Shown here: one piece after another, positions 26,310-38,023 of the stretch
How positions within the stretch are numbered: position 1 is the first letter of the stretch
How the letters are laid out: the number at the start of each line of letters is the position of its first letter
Assembly (NCBI GenBank): GCA_963920705.1
Contig: OY987226.1
Location: 32,725,686 to 32,789,685, forward strand
Reading direction: 5' to 3'
Length of the DNA: 64,000 bases
Origin: Odiellus spinosus
Lineage: Eukaryota; Arthropoda; Arachnida; Opiliones; Phalangiidae
The notes under the pieces: generated by a model
What the model saw: only the letters and a program-made list of their open reading frames with translations
Database searches by the model: none
What the model was told of the DNA's origin: nothing
Program-made: the position numbers and the translations under genes

Positions 26310-26530
26310 TATTTAATTTTCTTTTAAAACATTAAATTTAAATACAATTAAATTTTGTTTTAAAACATGAAATTTAAATACAATTAAATTTTCTTTTAAA
26401 ACATTAAATTTAAATACAATTAAATTTTCTTTTAAAACATTAAATTTAAATACAATTAAATTTTCTTTTAAAACATGAAATTTAAATACAATTAGATTTT
26501 CTTTTAAAACGAAATTTAAATATAATCACA
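26310..26530. repeat. 36-bp tandem array inside the element arm
   Basis: About six copies of a 36-bp unit reading TTTTAAAACATTAAATTTAA plus ATACAATTAAATTTTC. The mirrored array at about 27640-27730 has fewer copies, so copy number changed after the arms formed. Confidence 0.8.
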
Positions 26531-27043
26531 ATCTGGCACGATTTAGAGTTTCAAATTTCAAAACAACTGATTTTATTCACTCGGAAATATTTAAGAAAAA
26601 ACATAACAGACGATTTTCTCCCATTGACGCTTAACATTAAATTAATTATTTTTCAGGGAAAACGTGTATTGAACTGTTATTTTTCAGTATAACGCGAGTC
26701 CACTTTTTGTTTTCTTAATTTAACCCGAATTTCCACGACTCGCGATTGAACGGATCGTTTAAAATACTCGCCGGTTTATTGGAATGGGTATATGATAAAG
26801 GGAAATGTGTTTTTTAAAGCCCGTTTAAAGTCACCTTCTTTTCTAACTTAGCAGACGATGCAAACCATAACAATTTGTACTTTCAAAGCTATATTGTGCG
26901 CGCAAGGGAAGAGAATTTCAAAGCGACGAATTTTAGAGCGGATAAGGTTTTTAAATAAATTGTAATACTTTCATTTTTCTTTTCATTAAAACCGTACAAT
27001 TAAAATGATGATTTCCATAAGGGACCACTAATCAGTTATTAGG

Positions 27044-27350
27044 AGTTATAATAAAACATTATCCATGGATTAGGTTTGTTCGTTTGCAACCTAGATTAAA
27101 AATTAAAATATGGGGAATTTTTTTCCCTTTAAATTCCTTGATAAACATTCATAAGCTAACATGAACGAATTGCCTCGACTTTAGTCGAGGAGTTATAACA
27201 AAACATTATCCATGGATTAGGTTTGTTCGTTTGCAACCTAAATTGAAAATTAAAATATGGGGAATTTTTTTCCCTTTAAATTCCTTGTATAAGCATTCAT
27301 AAGCTAAGATGAACGAATTGCCTCGACTAAGGTCGAGGAGTTATAATAAA
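27044..27350. repeat. Direct repeat, two copies of about 147 bp
   Basis: GGAGTTATAA.AAAACATTAT followed by CCATGGATTAGGTTTGTTCG begins both copies (about 27044 and 27190). Both end with GAACGAATTGCCTCGACT. A truncated third start is at about 27335. Confidence 0.8.
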
Positions 27351-27879
27351 GCATTATCCATAGAAAACATTATCCAATTAAGGTATGAGATCAGATCATA
27401 GAACTTTGAGTCTATGCCTAAAGCCAAAGCTAAATTAAGTAAATTTTTCTATCGAACGAAAAGTTTCGTTTTGTTTGACACGTAATCCCTGAAAAATAAT
27501 TAAGCGAAATTTAATGTTAAGCGTCAATGGGAGAAAATCGTCTGTTATGTTTTTTCTTAAATATTTCCGAGTGAATAAAATCAGTTGTTTTGAAATTTGA
27601 AACTCTAAATCGTGCCAGATTGTGATTATATTTAAATTTCGTTTTAAAAGAAAATCTAATTATATTTAAATTTCATGTTTTAAAAGAAAATTTAATTGTA
27701 TTAAAATTTAATGTTTTAAAAGAAAATTTCACATCTGTCACTTCAGACATTCAAGGCCATAACATGTCCTTCTGGGTCTTTGTTCGCAAAGACATTTTTG
27801 ATATAATATCTGTCACTTCAGTCTAACACGAAAATGTTAAGTTCTATATTAAAAGACTAGCCCTTTAAAAAGTGATTTT

Positions 27880-28560
27880 TTTTTCATCTTTTTTGATGTT
27901 ACTAGCTGTGGCAGCCGCACTTGATTCAGTCAAATTTCTACATTTTTACCAGTGCCCTTTAAACCCGATTAAAATTAATTTTTTCATCATTTTTGATGTT
28001 AATAGCTGCGGCAGCAGCACTTGATTCAGTCAAATTTCTACATTTTGACCAGTGCCCTTTAAACCCAATTAAAATAAATTTTTTCATCATTTTTGATGCT
28101 AATAGCTGCGGCAGCAGCACTTGATTCAGTCAAATTTCTACATTTTTACCAGTGCCCTTTAAACCCAATTAAAATTAATTTTTTCATCATTTTTGATGTT
28201 AATAGCTGCGGCAGCAGCACTTGATTCAGTAAAATTTCTACATTTTTACCAGTGCCCTTTAAACCCAATTAAAATTAATTTTTTCATCATTTTTGATGTT
28301 AATAGCTGCGGCAGCAGCACTTGATTCAGTCAAATTTCTACATTTTTACCAGTGCCCTTTAAACCCAATTAAAATTAATTTTTTCATCATTTTTGATGTT
28401 AATAGCTGCGGCAGCAGCACTTGATTCAGTCAAATTTCTACATTTTTACCAGTGCCCTTAAATCCCAATTAAAATAAAATTTTTCATCAATTTTGATGTT
28501 AATACCTCCGACAGCCGCAGCGAAATCTTCATATTTTTCCCATTACCATTTAAACTAAAT
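27880..28560. repeat. Satellite with exact 100-bp period
   Basis: The string TTGATTCAGT recurs at 27921, 28021, 28121, 28221, 28321 and 28421, a spacing of exactly 100 bp. Each unit also has GCGGCAGCAGCAC and CCAGTGCCCTTTAAACCCAA. Copies are nearly identical in the centre and degrade at both edges, as expected for unequal exchange. Confidence 0.92.
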
Positions 28561-28719
28561 TTAAATTAATTTTTTCATTATTTTGGATGTTAATACCTTC
28601 CTTATTGCCGTTCGAAATGCCAAGTGGTTCGGAATTTCACATTTTTAAAAAGGAGAGTACTTTTAAGGCGGAGAAATTGAAAATTAATGTTATTCTATGG
28701 GATTTAAATTTTTTGTAAG

Positions 28720-29165
28720 AGACTTACCTTTCAGATTTATTTTCTAATGCTTCCAGATATTTTCCGGCCTTTATTTTAAGACTAATTTCATAATTTTATA
28801 CCGATTAGTTTGGCCACAGTCTATTTATAAAAACGGCGAAAATATGAAGAAGGAGAAATTAAGTCATTAGAGTTCAATACCCATAGCCTCCAAATCAAGC
28901 GCACTCCTCCTGCGCGTGATTTTAAAAAGCCATATAAAACCTAAGCCTAATTTGTCAAATTAGGCTTAGGTTTTTGGCGAATCTATTTCTCCGCCTTGTT
29001 GTTCCCTCCGTTTTCATGAATAGATTTTGTTCCAACTAATCGGTGTATTATTATGAAATTAGTCTTAAAATAAAGCTCGAATCTTAATTCATACCACACG
29101 GAAAATCCAAGTTTTAAAAATATCCGGAAGTATTAGAAAATAAACCTGAAAGGTAAGGTTTCTAG
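28720..29165. repeat. Foldback repeat with hairpin core
   Basis: The block at 28720-28810 (with ACCTTTCAGATTTATTTTCT and AAGACTAATTTCATAAT) is inverted at about 29035-29160. At the centre, CCTAAGCCTAATTT and AAATTAGGCTTAGG form a near-perfect hairpin at 28941-28972. Confidence 0.75.
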
Positions 29166-29317
29166 AAAAAAGTGGAGAATTTGGACGCGCGTAAATAAAA
29201 TCACGGTTTAACGCGCGCTAGTGGAAACTAAGCTTTAAGCTAGGCTTCGTCACGCTATGTGGTGACTTCTAGGGACTATGGGCGATTGTTAAATCGCCTT
29301 TTTCTTCTAGCTTAGCA

Positions 29318-29425
29318 GACGACGTTGACCGTAACAAATTGTACAGTCAAAGCTAGGCTGTGTCCATACGGAAAGAACATTTTAATTTTAAAGGGGCAAT
29401 TTTTGAGAGCGGATAAGGCCTTTAA
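29318..29425. repeat. Dispersed repeat R4, about 110 bp
   Basis: This segment (GACGACGTTGACCGTAACAA, then GAGCGGATAAGGCCTTTAAA) recurs at about 26846-26955 inside the Tc1-like element and at 59467-59575 inside the 120-bp satellite. Order and orientation are the same in all three. No open frame or terminal repeats were recognised. Confidence 0.75.
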
Positions 29426-29429
29426 ACAC

Positions 29430-30160
29430 GATTATTCCCAACACTAGATTGAGGTGGGAAGAATCGATATTTCGGAGATTCTTTACTTACGTTATTACAA
29501 AGAAGATAATTTGGTACTTCTAAAATAATACGGACTTCCGTTGTATCGCGATAGAAGCCTTTGGATGATCCGAGTTGTCGTGAGAATGTGGGTTCAAGCG
29601 GAGACCATCCTGTAGCCCATCTAGTGAAGGTCCAGCGTTGATGCGTTTCGGTCACGTATAGCGTGCGTGAGCGTTTAAAGGGAGAATGAAACTTAAGTGA
29701 TTTTTTTCATCGATTCCTTATCGTTTAAATAGGCCAAATCCACCAACAAAAAGTTTACAAAACAAATATTAAACTAGAAATAAATTTAAAACTTATCCCG
29801 AAAATAGGCTTAGCCGGATTCATGGAGATCCTGAAATGTCTCCGTGTAAGGTCTAGAGACCAATGAGCAAGGGCCCGTCGTTCACGCGTGATCTCCACGA
29901 GACTTTTCATTTGTTGTTAGGTTGCATTCTTCTTTTATGGAACATTGCCTGTCATAGTCGATATAACTAGCCAGTTGCTAGTTTGCGTGATGGATGTCTA
30001 CGTGGATTAAACGGTGAGAGTTGACTTTGGGAACAATTTGTCAAGTTGACTAGGCATAGATACTCTTGAATGCGTATGAGGAATAGACGGTGGTGGTTGA
30101 CTTTGGGAACAATTTGTCAAGTTGACTAGATACTGATAATGCGCAATAGACGGTGCAAGT
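29430..30160. other. Intergenic, nothing firm
   Basis: There are two short direct repeats of GACTTTGGGAACAATTTGTC at about 30022-30041 and 30100-30119. No gene or element end was recognised. Confidence 0.4.
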
Positions 30161-30167
30161 TAATACG

Positions 30168-30315
30168 TCTCGTATCTTTTAGACCAATCAAAATTATGGA
30201 AAGCAAATTAGCTTAAAACACGCGCAAAAGTTCAATTTATAAAAAGAAGATATACCTAAATTGGAGAGTTTTCTTGGTGATTTAATAAAATGCGGACGGA
30301 ATTACCTGCCACCAC
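30168..30315. mobile_element. Solo right end of the 1.8-kb transposon family
   Basis: It matches the last 160 bp of the element at 12024-13843, including ACCAATCAAAATTATGGAAA, and ends GGAATTACCTGCCACCAC. The rest of the element is absent, so this is a truncated relic. Confidence 0.75.
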
Positions 30316-30764
30316 CATGTATCAATTCGGAGACTGAACTCAGCCAGCGCTCTGCGGATTGCGCAGAGAGTTAATCGGGACTGAAACGCCGTCTACTCAC
30401 TGTTGCATGTTCTCTCTATGGAAAAATTCATTGATTTAAGAATTTATACTTTTGGAGATGCTTCCGTCGCAAAGAGAGAATAGAACGAGACAGTTCGCGG
30501 GGCCCGGAATACTAATTTCACGAGGGTAATTGGTTTCGCAATTTCGCAAAACAACCTAACCTGAAACTGAACTTATAATTAGCGATATTCTAGTATGATT
30601 AACGAGTTTCAATTATAATTCTTGAGGTTTAATTACTCGCATCTCCACCCGTTGCAAGTAAAACTGCTTATGCTGGACTTACAAGGAGACAGTCGTGGGG
30701 TGCAATGTTGTCCCATACGTGAGGTTATTGAGTAGCTTTCTAGTACAGATATCGTCAGGCATAC

Positions 30765-31099
30765 CAGAAGCCGATGAAACCCTCCTTTGAAGTCTACTAC
30801 TCTAATGTCCAATAAAGCGCTCCTCTCTGTATGGGTAAAATTCACAATTTTACGAGATCGGAGGGGTACTACTTCATACCCCTGTCTACGGAAAATTGGA
30901 AATTCTCCCTCCCCATAAACGACGACGTTTTTTTTGACGAACTCCAAGGTTACTAGAGATATTCGCTGGACGAACTCCCGCTCCGAAAATATCTACCGTT
31001 AGGAGGCGTACGAATCGCGCTTTTTGAAACTAACCCATACAGAGAGGGGTAGACAAGACCCGGGAGTAAGACTTCAAAGGAGGGTTTCATCGGCTTCTG
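30765..31099. mobile_element. MITE family D, copy 1 (CA..TG ends, 7-bp TSD)
   Basis: The 335-bp element has ends CAGAAGCCGATGAAACCCTC and its reverse complement. The perfect duplication GGCATAC flanks it (30758-30764, 31100-31106). It is homologous over its length to the copy at 48740-49077. Open frames inside are repeat-derived. Confidence 0.93.
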
Positions 31100-31157
31100 G
31101 GCATACTTAGTTTCAAACTTAAAATTTTATCCCCGATTGGCTGCGCGATAGGCAATA

Positions 31158-31334
31158 CACCTCTTTCATTTATTTTTACCCCTACCAAAGGGGGGTAGGC
31201 AACCACAGAATCAGACAAGCAAAGGGGGTGAAACATCGCCATCATTGCGCATGAGCTCATCATCCCCCTTTACAGGTGTGATTCAGTGGGTTGCCTACCC
31301 CCTTTAGAGGGGGTAAAAATAAATGAAAGAGGTC
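31158..31334. mobile_element. 177-bp MITE with TA duplication
   Basis: The arms share ACCTCTTTCATTTATTTTTA and AGGGGGTAGGCAACC in inverted orientation. TA lies at 31156-31157 and 31335-31336. The outermost base of each arm does not pair. Confidence 0.7.
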
Positions 31335-31490
31335 TATTTTCACAATTCACTTGAAATGTTCTTGTAACCGTATATTTGACAATAATAGCAATTTCCAATA
31401 ACTTTATTAAAATTAATAATTTCCACACAGTTATATACTCGATGAATCAATTTCAGGTCATGTCTCCAAAATATCCAGCGTTTTTGTTCA

Positions 31491-31670
<180 letters not shown>

Positions 31671-31775
31671 TTATTTACAAAACCATGATTACCTATTTTA
31701 AATTTATATCATGTTTGAAGAACGTGGTTTAAATCGTTGTTTAAAAAACACGTTTAACGAAAAGTCCAGTTCTAC

Positions 31776-32026
31776 CATGGGCCAAGAAACGATAAATCCA
31801 TGACATGACTCTTCCCCGTTTGAGGGAATAAAATTCTCGGTCGGCCAAACAAACAGCCTTGGTACAGCGTGTGACGTCATATGACGTCACTTTGCTCCCA
31901 AAACGCCATAGCTTTGCTGTACAAACTTGACCCCAAAAAGCGTCATCACGGTACGGTAATGACGTAGCCCGTTTCTTTTAGTAGACGCTAGAGTCATGTA
32001 ATGGCTTTATCGTTTCTTGGCCCATG
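31776..32026. mobile_element. MITE family E (CA..TG ends, 7-bp TSD)
   Basis: The 251-bp element begins CATGGGCCAAGAAACGATAA and ends TTATCGTTTCTTGGCCCATG. It is flanked by GTTCTAC and GTTATAC (6 of 7 match). It holds a perfect 20-bp palindrome at 31871-31890 made of two TGACGTCA octamers. Confidence 0.88.
31871..31890. promoter_or_regulatory. Double CRE-type palindrome GTGACGTCATATGACGTCAC
   Basis: Two TGACGTCA octamers separated by AT form a perfect 20-bp palindrome inside the family E MITE. TGACGTCA is the consensus for CREB/ATF-type bZIP factors. It could equally be an internal transposase-binding site. Related motifs lie in families B (61489-61507) and C (17876-17891). Confidence 0.6.
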
Positions 32027-33532
32027 GTTATACGAATAAATGGGCTTATCGCCGAACCCGCATATCTAAAATGGATGGGTTAAGCAGTAGTTTACACTAT
32101 ATAATATTACTTCCGCTTTTTAATGCGTTCCGGGTGGAAAAGAAAAAAAAATTAAAATTAAAAATAATCATATTCACCAACAGCTATAACAGAAAAACTA
32201 ATTGGTGGTATTTGAATTGGGGAAAACGTACAATAAACATAGGCTTAATTTTTTTTTTGTATTCGAGATTGACCTTGAATACCCTCTACAGCTACCTATC
32301 TAAGTTAGCCGAAAGGCACACAGATTCGTTACAAAAAAATTCAAGTCCGTCTAAGAGACATTCATACTGCTACCAAAGCGGGCAAAGGATTTTAATAAAA
32401 ACAAAAACAAAAAAAAAAAAAAATACCATTGACGAAGCTGTTCATAATAGACATGGCTTTTGATGAAATTCCTGTGTCTGGATGCACTTGTTTTAATACC
32501 TTATATATGTAAATAGAGAAAGACCTGAAAGTAAAATAATGGATTCTCGATATATTAGACAGGTTGTAAACTCGTTGTCAAAACACTTGAAATGGTCTTA
32601 TCTTCATGTAAAAGTTGGCTAAATTGCTTCGTTTCTGAAAAAAAATATAAAAAAGGGAGCGTTTCCTGGTACAGACAACAACTGAAGAGTATAAGGAAAT
32701 AGTAACGCAATCCGCATGGTAGATTAAATAGCTAATCGAAGGAAGAACTTTAAACGAATTTGGTGAAAAAAAGCAGTAAAAGTAATACATACTCCTTCCT
32801 TTTCTTGTGTTTCTTCTTCTTATCACCACTGGCCCTAACTGACTTTGGTGGCTTGTCGCTTTTCGTCTTGGCGGGTCTTCCTGGTCCCGGCATGATTATA
32901 ATTTATATATTACCACGACTAATTATATCTCGAACTCTACCAGTTGAAAATTTGAGACTCAATGATTTTTGATGATTATAATCGGTCATAAATATATCTT
33001 TTAATATTACGAGATTATGTTTAAAAAATTTATCTTTTTTTTTTTTTTCTTATTGGGGTATGAAAAAAGTGCGACAGGGTTCGTTTACTCGGGTTTGGGG
33101 CACAAGGAGAAGATATTATTTTATAGAATAAATCTTTCCGGTGGGAACGGATTTTTTCTTTGTTAACCTTTACCCTAAGTGAAGTATTTAAACCTTGCAC
33201 GAAAATATCCCTTGTATTTTAGCGAATATAACACTGTATTATTGTTACAATAACGTCACAACATTGTCGTAGCGTCAAATGTTAGGCCGTTCGAAAAATG
33301 TAGCAACCGCAGACTCAAACCATTTGAAAGCGCGTCTAGATTCTACCACGTTTTTTCTCTGGCGAAAGGGCAAGGGAAATGGATCGAATTTTCCGAAACG
33401 ATTCTAAAAAATCTAAACCAAAGGCCTATGTCCCCGAATTCAAGGTTATGTATTTCATCGCTAGGCTACTGCGTCACAATCGTTGAATTGAGGTATAAGC
33501 TCATTGCATATAATTGGAGTAATATATTGAAG
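32027..33532. other. Intergenic, no gene supported
   Basis: A 148-codon open frame at 32017-32463 starts inside the E element and is lysine- and asparagine-rich low-complexity sequence with no family signature. Homopolymer A and T tracts lie near 32410 and 33040. Nothing else was recognised. Confidence 0.5.
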
Positions 33533-33849
33533 CAAGAATTCATTCAGGTTCCATAAGTATATGGGAGGGTCGCGATTCAATAACCATCCTCCCAAACTTT
33601 GTAGCAAAAGTTCGTCCGCTTAGAATCGATTTTTCAAGTAAATCGCTCCTGACATTATATTATTAACCCGCGCCACTAACGACCTTGACATAATATTTTG
33701 GGTAATAAAAATGGAGCCGACCGAAAAAAGATCTAAGCGTACAAATGTTGCGAAAATTGCGGACGAACTTTTGTTACAAAGTTTGGGAGGATGGTACCAG
33801 GGGCTAAAGCTATGCTCCCATATTCTTATGGAACCTGAATGGATTCTTG
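33533..33849 (+). mobile_element. MITE family A, copy 3
   Basis: This 317-bp copy runs from CAAGAATTCATTCAGG to CCTGAATGGATTCTTG, in the same orientation as copy 2. It is flanked by ATTGAAG and ATTGACG (6 of 7 match). Confidence 0.92.
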
Positions 33850-33937
33850 ATTGACGTAAGGTACAATAGAAGTCAGAGTTCAAAGCTGCCACAACTACCC
33901 GAGAAAATGTACTCTGCTTTAATCTGCTTAAAAAGAA

Positions 33938-34495
33938 TAGACCCTAAAATAAATAAAACGAGCTGGAAATTCACACCCCCAGGCAAGCAATATTTAAGAA
34001 GGGGGTGTAGAACGGGGCGTAAAATCGCTACTACAGCCATCTATCGTGATAAAAATTTATTAATAACCATTTTTTTTCGGTCATTCTTAAAAATAAATTA
34101 GGTTTGTGAAAATTAAGTAATTTATGTATTAAAATTTCTAATTAACCGCCATAAATATTCTCTAGTTTTTCGTTAATAAATACGTTGTAATATACAATTT
34201 AATATTTAAGCGTGGGTAAAACTTAGTGGCGAGCTTCAGTAGCTCAAAAATCATCCACCGTGACTTGTCCGCACCTACAAGGCCGCGTTAACTCCCTTGG
34301 AGGTATAGGGCGTGATGACAATTCAAGGTGGTTTGCTCTCTATAGGCGCTAAGATAAAATTCAGTGATCTGCGGCGGCGCATTCACGTGACCAAACTCAG
34401 GCAATCGGGATCGGCCATATATTGCCTTTCCCAGCAAGTTCTTGGGCAAGAGTAAAAGTCGTTGGAAAATTCGAACGATTTTATTTTAGGGTCTA
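33938..34495 (-). mobile_element. TAGACCCTAAAAT repeat, copy 1
   Basis: The ends TAGACCCTAAAATAAA and TTTATTTTAGGGTCTA are inverted repeats. The body is the reverse complement of about 46135-46620. It has no clear target duplication. The second copy carries a 610-bp Harbinger-type insertion that this copy lacks. Confidence 0.75.
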
Positions 34496-34650
34496 TTAAA
34501 CAAACAACAGTGTTATCATTTTTTCTATTTGGAAAATTATAATTAATTATTTGTCTATGAAGCAATGAAAACCTTAGAAGCGGAACTATAAGAAATAATT
34601 AAACGTCTCAAGTCAAGAAATTTGAGGTACAAAATTTCTCAGAGTAGAGG

Positions 34651-35131
34651 CATGGGCAAATTATACTGTAGAGGGACCCAGGACAAAATCGCAGCTCCAT
34701 AGTTTTTTTGCTTGAGATAAAAAATTCCCGGCTATTATTTAGTTTGCTGTAGGACGCGTAGGACATGGCGCGTTGGTCGAAGTATCTAGACGTAGGGAAG
34801 AGATTGGTTCAGCCGGGAGTGGTGGCATCTCAGTGGCAAGGTCTGGGTATTGTCCTGATCGAATCGCAGGTCCCTTGACCATAGGGAGTGTTGCGAATGG
34901 TCCGCAACGGTATGGTCCTTCCTCTTCCCCTTTCCCTCCTCCATCCATCGCGTGGGCACTTCCCAGTCCTCTTCCCTGTGTAGTCCCTTAACCCACATGT
35001 TCCCGCTTCCCCCTTCCCAAGACCGACGACCAAAATTGCACGGGCTCAAGGCGCCTACAGCCTGCAGTTAATGGGCAAATTATACTGTAGAGGGACCCAC
35101 GACAGAATCGCAGCGCCATAGTTTTTTGCCC

Positions 35132-35165
<34 letters not shown>

Positions 35166-35275
35166 AGAGAGAGAGAGATGGGTTCACTGTAGGACAAACT
35201 AGAGGACCTCAAATCGAAGTGCCTGGAATTTAGAAACAGTCGCTGTGGGTCCCTCTACAGTATACTTGGTCCATG
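34651..35275. mobile_element. Element family F (CA..TG ends, 7-bp TSD)
   Basis: The ends CATGGGCAAATTATACTGTA and TACAGTATACTTGGTCCATG are flanked by the perfect duplication GTAGAGG (34644-34650, 35276-35282). An internal second copy of the left end begins at about 35072 and reads into a poly(A)-(GA)n tract at 35135-35180, so the element is composite or rearranged. Open frames inside overlap one another on both strands and lack family features. Confidence 0.88.
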
Positions 35276-35626
35276 GTAGAGGTCGCAAAGTAGTATAGCT
35301 CCCGCCGTTTAACCAAATGGAATTGATATGAACAAAAGTGGAGAATGAAGAATTCTGGTTTCAAACTATCGATGGTCACAGTAAGGGCCATTGAACATGG
35401 TACACCAGAAAATTGGCTAAATATAGTTAAGCATGTCGAGAAGGTACTTGAAGAGCATACTGGGAAAAATTCCATTATCAACATGCAAGACTCCGATAAA
35501 GATTCGAACTAAACATGAGAAGAGTGCTTTTTCTTCTTAGCAAAGTTGCGTTGCGCTTAGTTTTCTAAACTTATTTTCAATCTTACCCAACTTTCCTATA
35601 TTCCTTTGATTTGCTCTGCGCATTAC

Positions 35627-35762
35627 CAGAAGTAGATGAAACCCTCCTTTGAAGTCTACTACTCTAATGTTCGATATAGCGCCCCTCTCTGTATGGGTAA
35701 AATTCCCAATTTTACGAATTAGAAGGGGTCCTACTTCATCCCCCCTGTCTACGGAAAATTTT
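35627..35762. mobile_element. Truncated family D MITE, copy 3
   Basis: It starts CAGAAGTAGATGAAACCCTC and follows the family D left half to TCTACGGAAAA, then passes directly into a tandem array. The right half and right duplication are absent. Confidence 0.8.
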
Positions 35763-35960
35763 TTCTCATTCATTTTGTCTTACTCTTTTTCACATTCATT
35801 TTGTCTTTGTCTTTTTCTCATTCACATTGTCTTTGTCTTTATCAAATTCACTTTGAATTTGTTTGTCTTTTTAAAATTCACTTTGTATTTGTCTTTATCA
35901 AATTCACTTTGTCTTTGTCTTTATCAAATTCACTTTGTCTTTGTTTTTTTCTTTCACTTT
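35763..35960. repeat. Minisatellite of about 26-30-bp units
   Basis: About seven units built on TTTGTCTTTGTCTTTATCAA then ATTCAC. The long open frame through it reflects the repeat. Confidence 0.75.
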
Positions 35961-36429
35961 TCTAGGTTTTCAAAAATAAGTGGTTTTAGCGTTTTTCAAG
36001 TATTCTGCGCGACTATGCCTACTTATTTTTAGTCTTTTCCAACAGCAAGGGCGCAACAGTCCAGTCAAATCGGCCACCACTCCTTAGGGGAAGGAATAGC
36101 AAACACGCAAGGTCAAAATAACCCGTTTATTGCAAAAAAAATTTCATAATATGAAAATTTTAGGCTAAACTTAATTTTCAAAAATATTAATTTGAAAATT
36201 CTCTAACAATTTATTTCCCTTTGCGGGCTTGACCATTTGTCATTGTTAAGGATGCAGCAGCCTTTATTTTTTTTTGCTCCGATACGAACTCAGCGAAACA
36301 CTAAGATACAGTGTCTAATGAAGTACCTGCCCGTGTACATAGTTTAATCAGAGAGGTAACAATATTGTGAAGTCCATAAGAATAGCTACAACCCGGCCAT
36401 TTGAAAAGAGCCCAAAAATAATGATTATT

Positions 36430-36945
36430 TTCGCCCTCCCTTTATTTGTCTCGTTTTCGCCCACCCTTTATCTCGATCCTTTTCGCCCGCCCTTTATCTC
36501 GATCCTTTTCGCCCGCCCTTTATCTCGATCCTTTTCGCCCTCCCTTTATCTCGATCTTTCTTGCCCTCCCTTTATCTCGATCCTTTTCGCCCTCCCTTTA
36601 TCTCGATCTTTTTTGCCCTCCCTTTATCTCGATTTTTTCGCCCTCCCTTTAACTCGATCCTTTTCGCCCTCCCTTTATCTCGATCCTTTTCGCCCTCCCT
36701 TTATCTCGATCTTTTTTGCCCTCCCTTTATCTCGATTTTTTTCGCCCTCCCTTTATCTCGATCCTTTTCGCCCTTCCTTTATCTCGATCTTTTTTGCCCT
36801 CCCTTTATCTCGATCTTTTTTGCCCTCCCTTTATCTCGATCCTTTTCGCCCTCCCTTTATCTTGATCCTTTTCGCCATCCCTTTATCTCGATCGTTTTCG
36901 CCCTCCCTTTATCTCGGTCCTCGTCGCCGGCTCTTTGTCTCGGTT
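36430..36945. repeat. 26-bp minisatellite, about 19 copies
   Basis: The unit is CTCGATCCTTTTCGCCCTCC then CTTTAT. Because 26 is not a multiple of three, all frames cycle through the same residues, giving open frames of up to 200 codons that are artefacts. A degraded, oppositely oriented relative lies at about 56930-57015. Confidence 0.92.
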
Positions 36946-37734
36946 CCCAGGGGAAGGGGGTGTAGCTAAAAATAACGCTTCTAAGTAAGATTTTCTTAGA
37001 ATTTTTCAAATGAAATATTGAGCTACACAAATAAGTCTGACCATCCGGCCAGACGTAAAAATCTTCCATTACAAAGATTACAGTTTAATCTTCAACTACT
37101 ATATTTACTCCTCTAGATGTCTGTTGCACTCACAGATGTAAATAGTAAATGTATTATTTTGAAATACAATCATTAAAGTCCGCTATAGGCAGCAAGCCGA
37201 CGGTATATGGGAGTAGAGGGAATTCGCTCGATTCTCGTGATAGCGACGTAATCCAATGTTGATTGAGCTGTAAAGCCGAGGGGTTGCAAAAGATTACGCA
37301 ATCATCTCTCTTTCATCTCTTTGGCTAGTATACTAGGCGAGTAAGGCGATAAAAATTACTCATTTAGTTTTTTTGGTCAAGATCGGATCGTTCTAGTGGT
37401 TGTGCATATTAAGAAATTGAATTCAGACGTTTCAGGTATTTTTACTTCGATGTATTTCTATGTCAGTCTACTTACATATATAAAACTATGTACTACCATA
37501 ATTTCTCATAAGTTTGCCAAAAGAGAAAACATTTGCTAACACCTTGACGAAATTTACGTCATTTTCCTCACTCCCGGATATTCATACGTGATAGAATATT
37601 CAGTAGAGGAGATTAGTTAGCTTTCCCTAAAATAAAACGAGGCTTTTGGTTTTAAAGGGGATGATCATGAATATATAGTTGCTAATGTAATTAATTAAAT
37701 ACTATTAATTTAATATATCTGTTACGTGCGTAAG
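36946..37734. other. Intergenic, nothing firm
   Basis: The segment at about 37510-37620 (CTCATAAGTTTGCCAA.. CTCACTCCCGGA) is similar to about 47790-47900 in the NRF-6-like gene, so it belongs to a dispersed repeat. No gene was recognised. Confidence 0.45.
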
Positions 37735-37739
37735 TAACT

Positions 37740-37860
37740 TCTCGAGAATGTTCTAGAATGTTTCAGAAAAGTCTGGAGAGGTCTAGAAAATTCGCGAAAG
37801 TGCTTATAAGATCTAGAAAAGTCGGTCTAGAAAGATCTAGAAAACTCTGTAAAGTGTTAC
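37740..37860. repeat. Repeat with heat-shock-element-like arrays, copy 1
   Basis: GAATGTTCTAGAATGTTTC at 37746-37764 has alternating GAA and TTC every 5 bp, the arrangement bound by heat-shock factor. A further perfect three-unit run is at 37786-37798. The segment is the reverse complement of about 47410-47485 in NRF-6-like intron 12. Confidence 0.6.
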
Positions 37861-38023
37861 GTGAAGTGAAATATAAATGAAATTAACTCATTATTTAAAA
37901 TGAGTTTAACAACCTCAAAACTTTAATTTTTGGTTAGCAATACTTCGGGTTAATACGCGGGGTCTCGTTAGTGATACGAAATGAAAGAAATAAAGAAGCG
38001 AATAAAAACACTTTTTAATATAT

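Larger units (their letters stand above)
26250..27801. mobile_element. Tc1/mariner-like element with long inverted arms
   Basis: The ends TCAAAAATGTCTTTGCGAAC and its reverse complement are flanked by TA (26248-26249, 27802-27803). The inverted arms run about 400 bp (26250-26660 and about 27500-27801), and each includes a tandem array of a 36-bp unit. No transposase frame is present. The centre contains a two-copy direct repeat (27044-27336) and a member of a dispersed repeat of about 110 bp. Confidence 0.75.

Noticed and set aside
32017-32463. A 148-codon open frame starting in the E element
   Set aside because: Low-complexity Lys/Asn-rich sequence, start inside a MITE, no family signature and no splice partners.
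36367-36969. A 200-codon open frame, with others overlapping in different frames
   Set aside because: It is a product of the 26-bp minisatellite: each frame repeats the same Phe-Ala-Leu-Pro-Leu-Ser-type residues and there is no start context or flanking exon.
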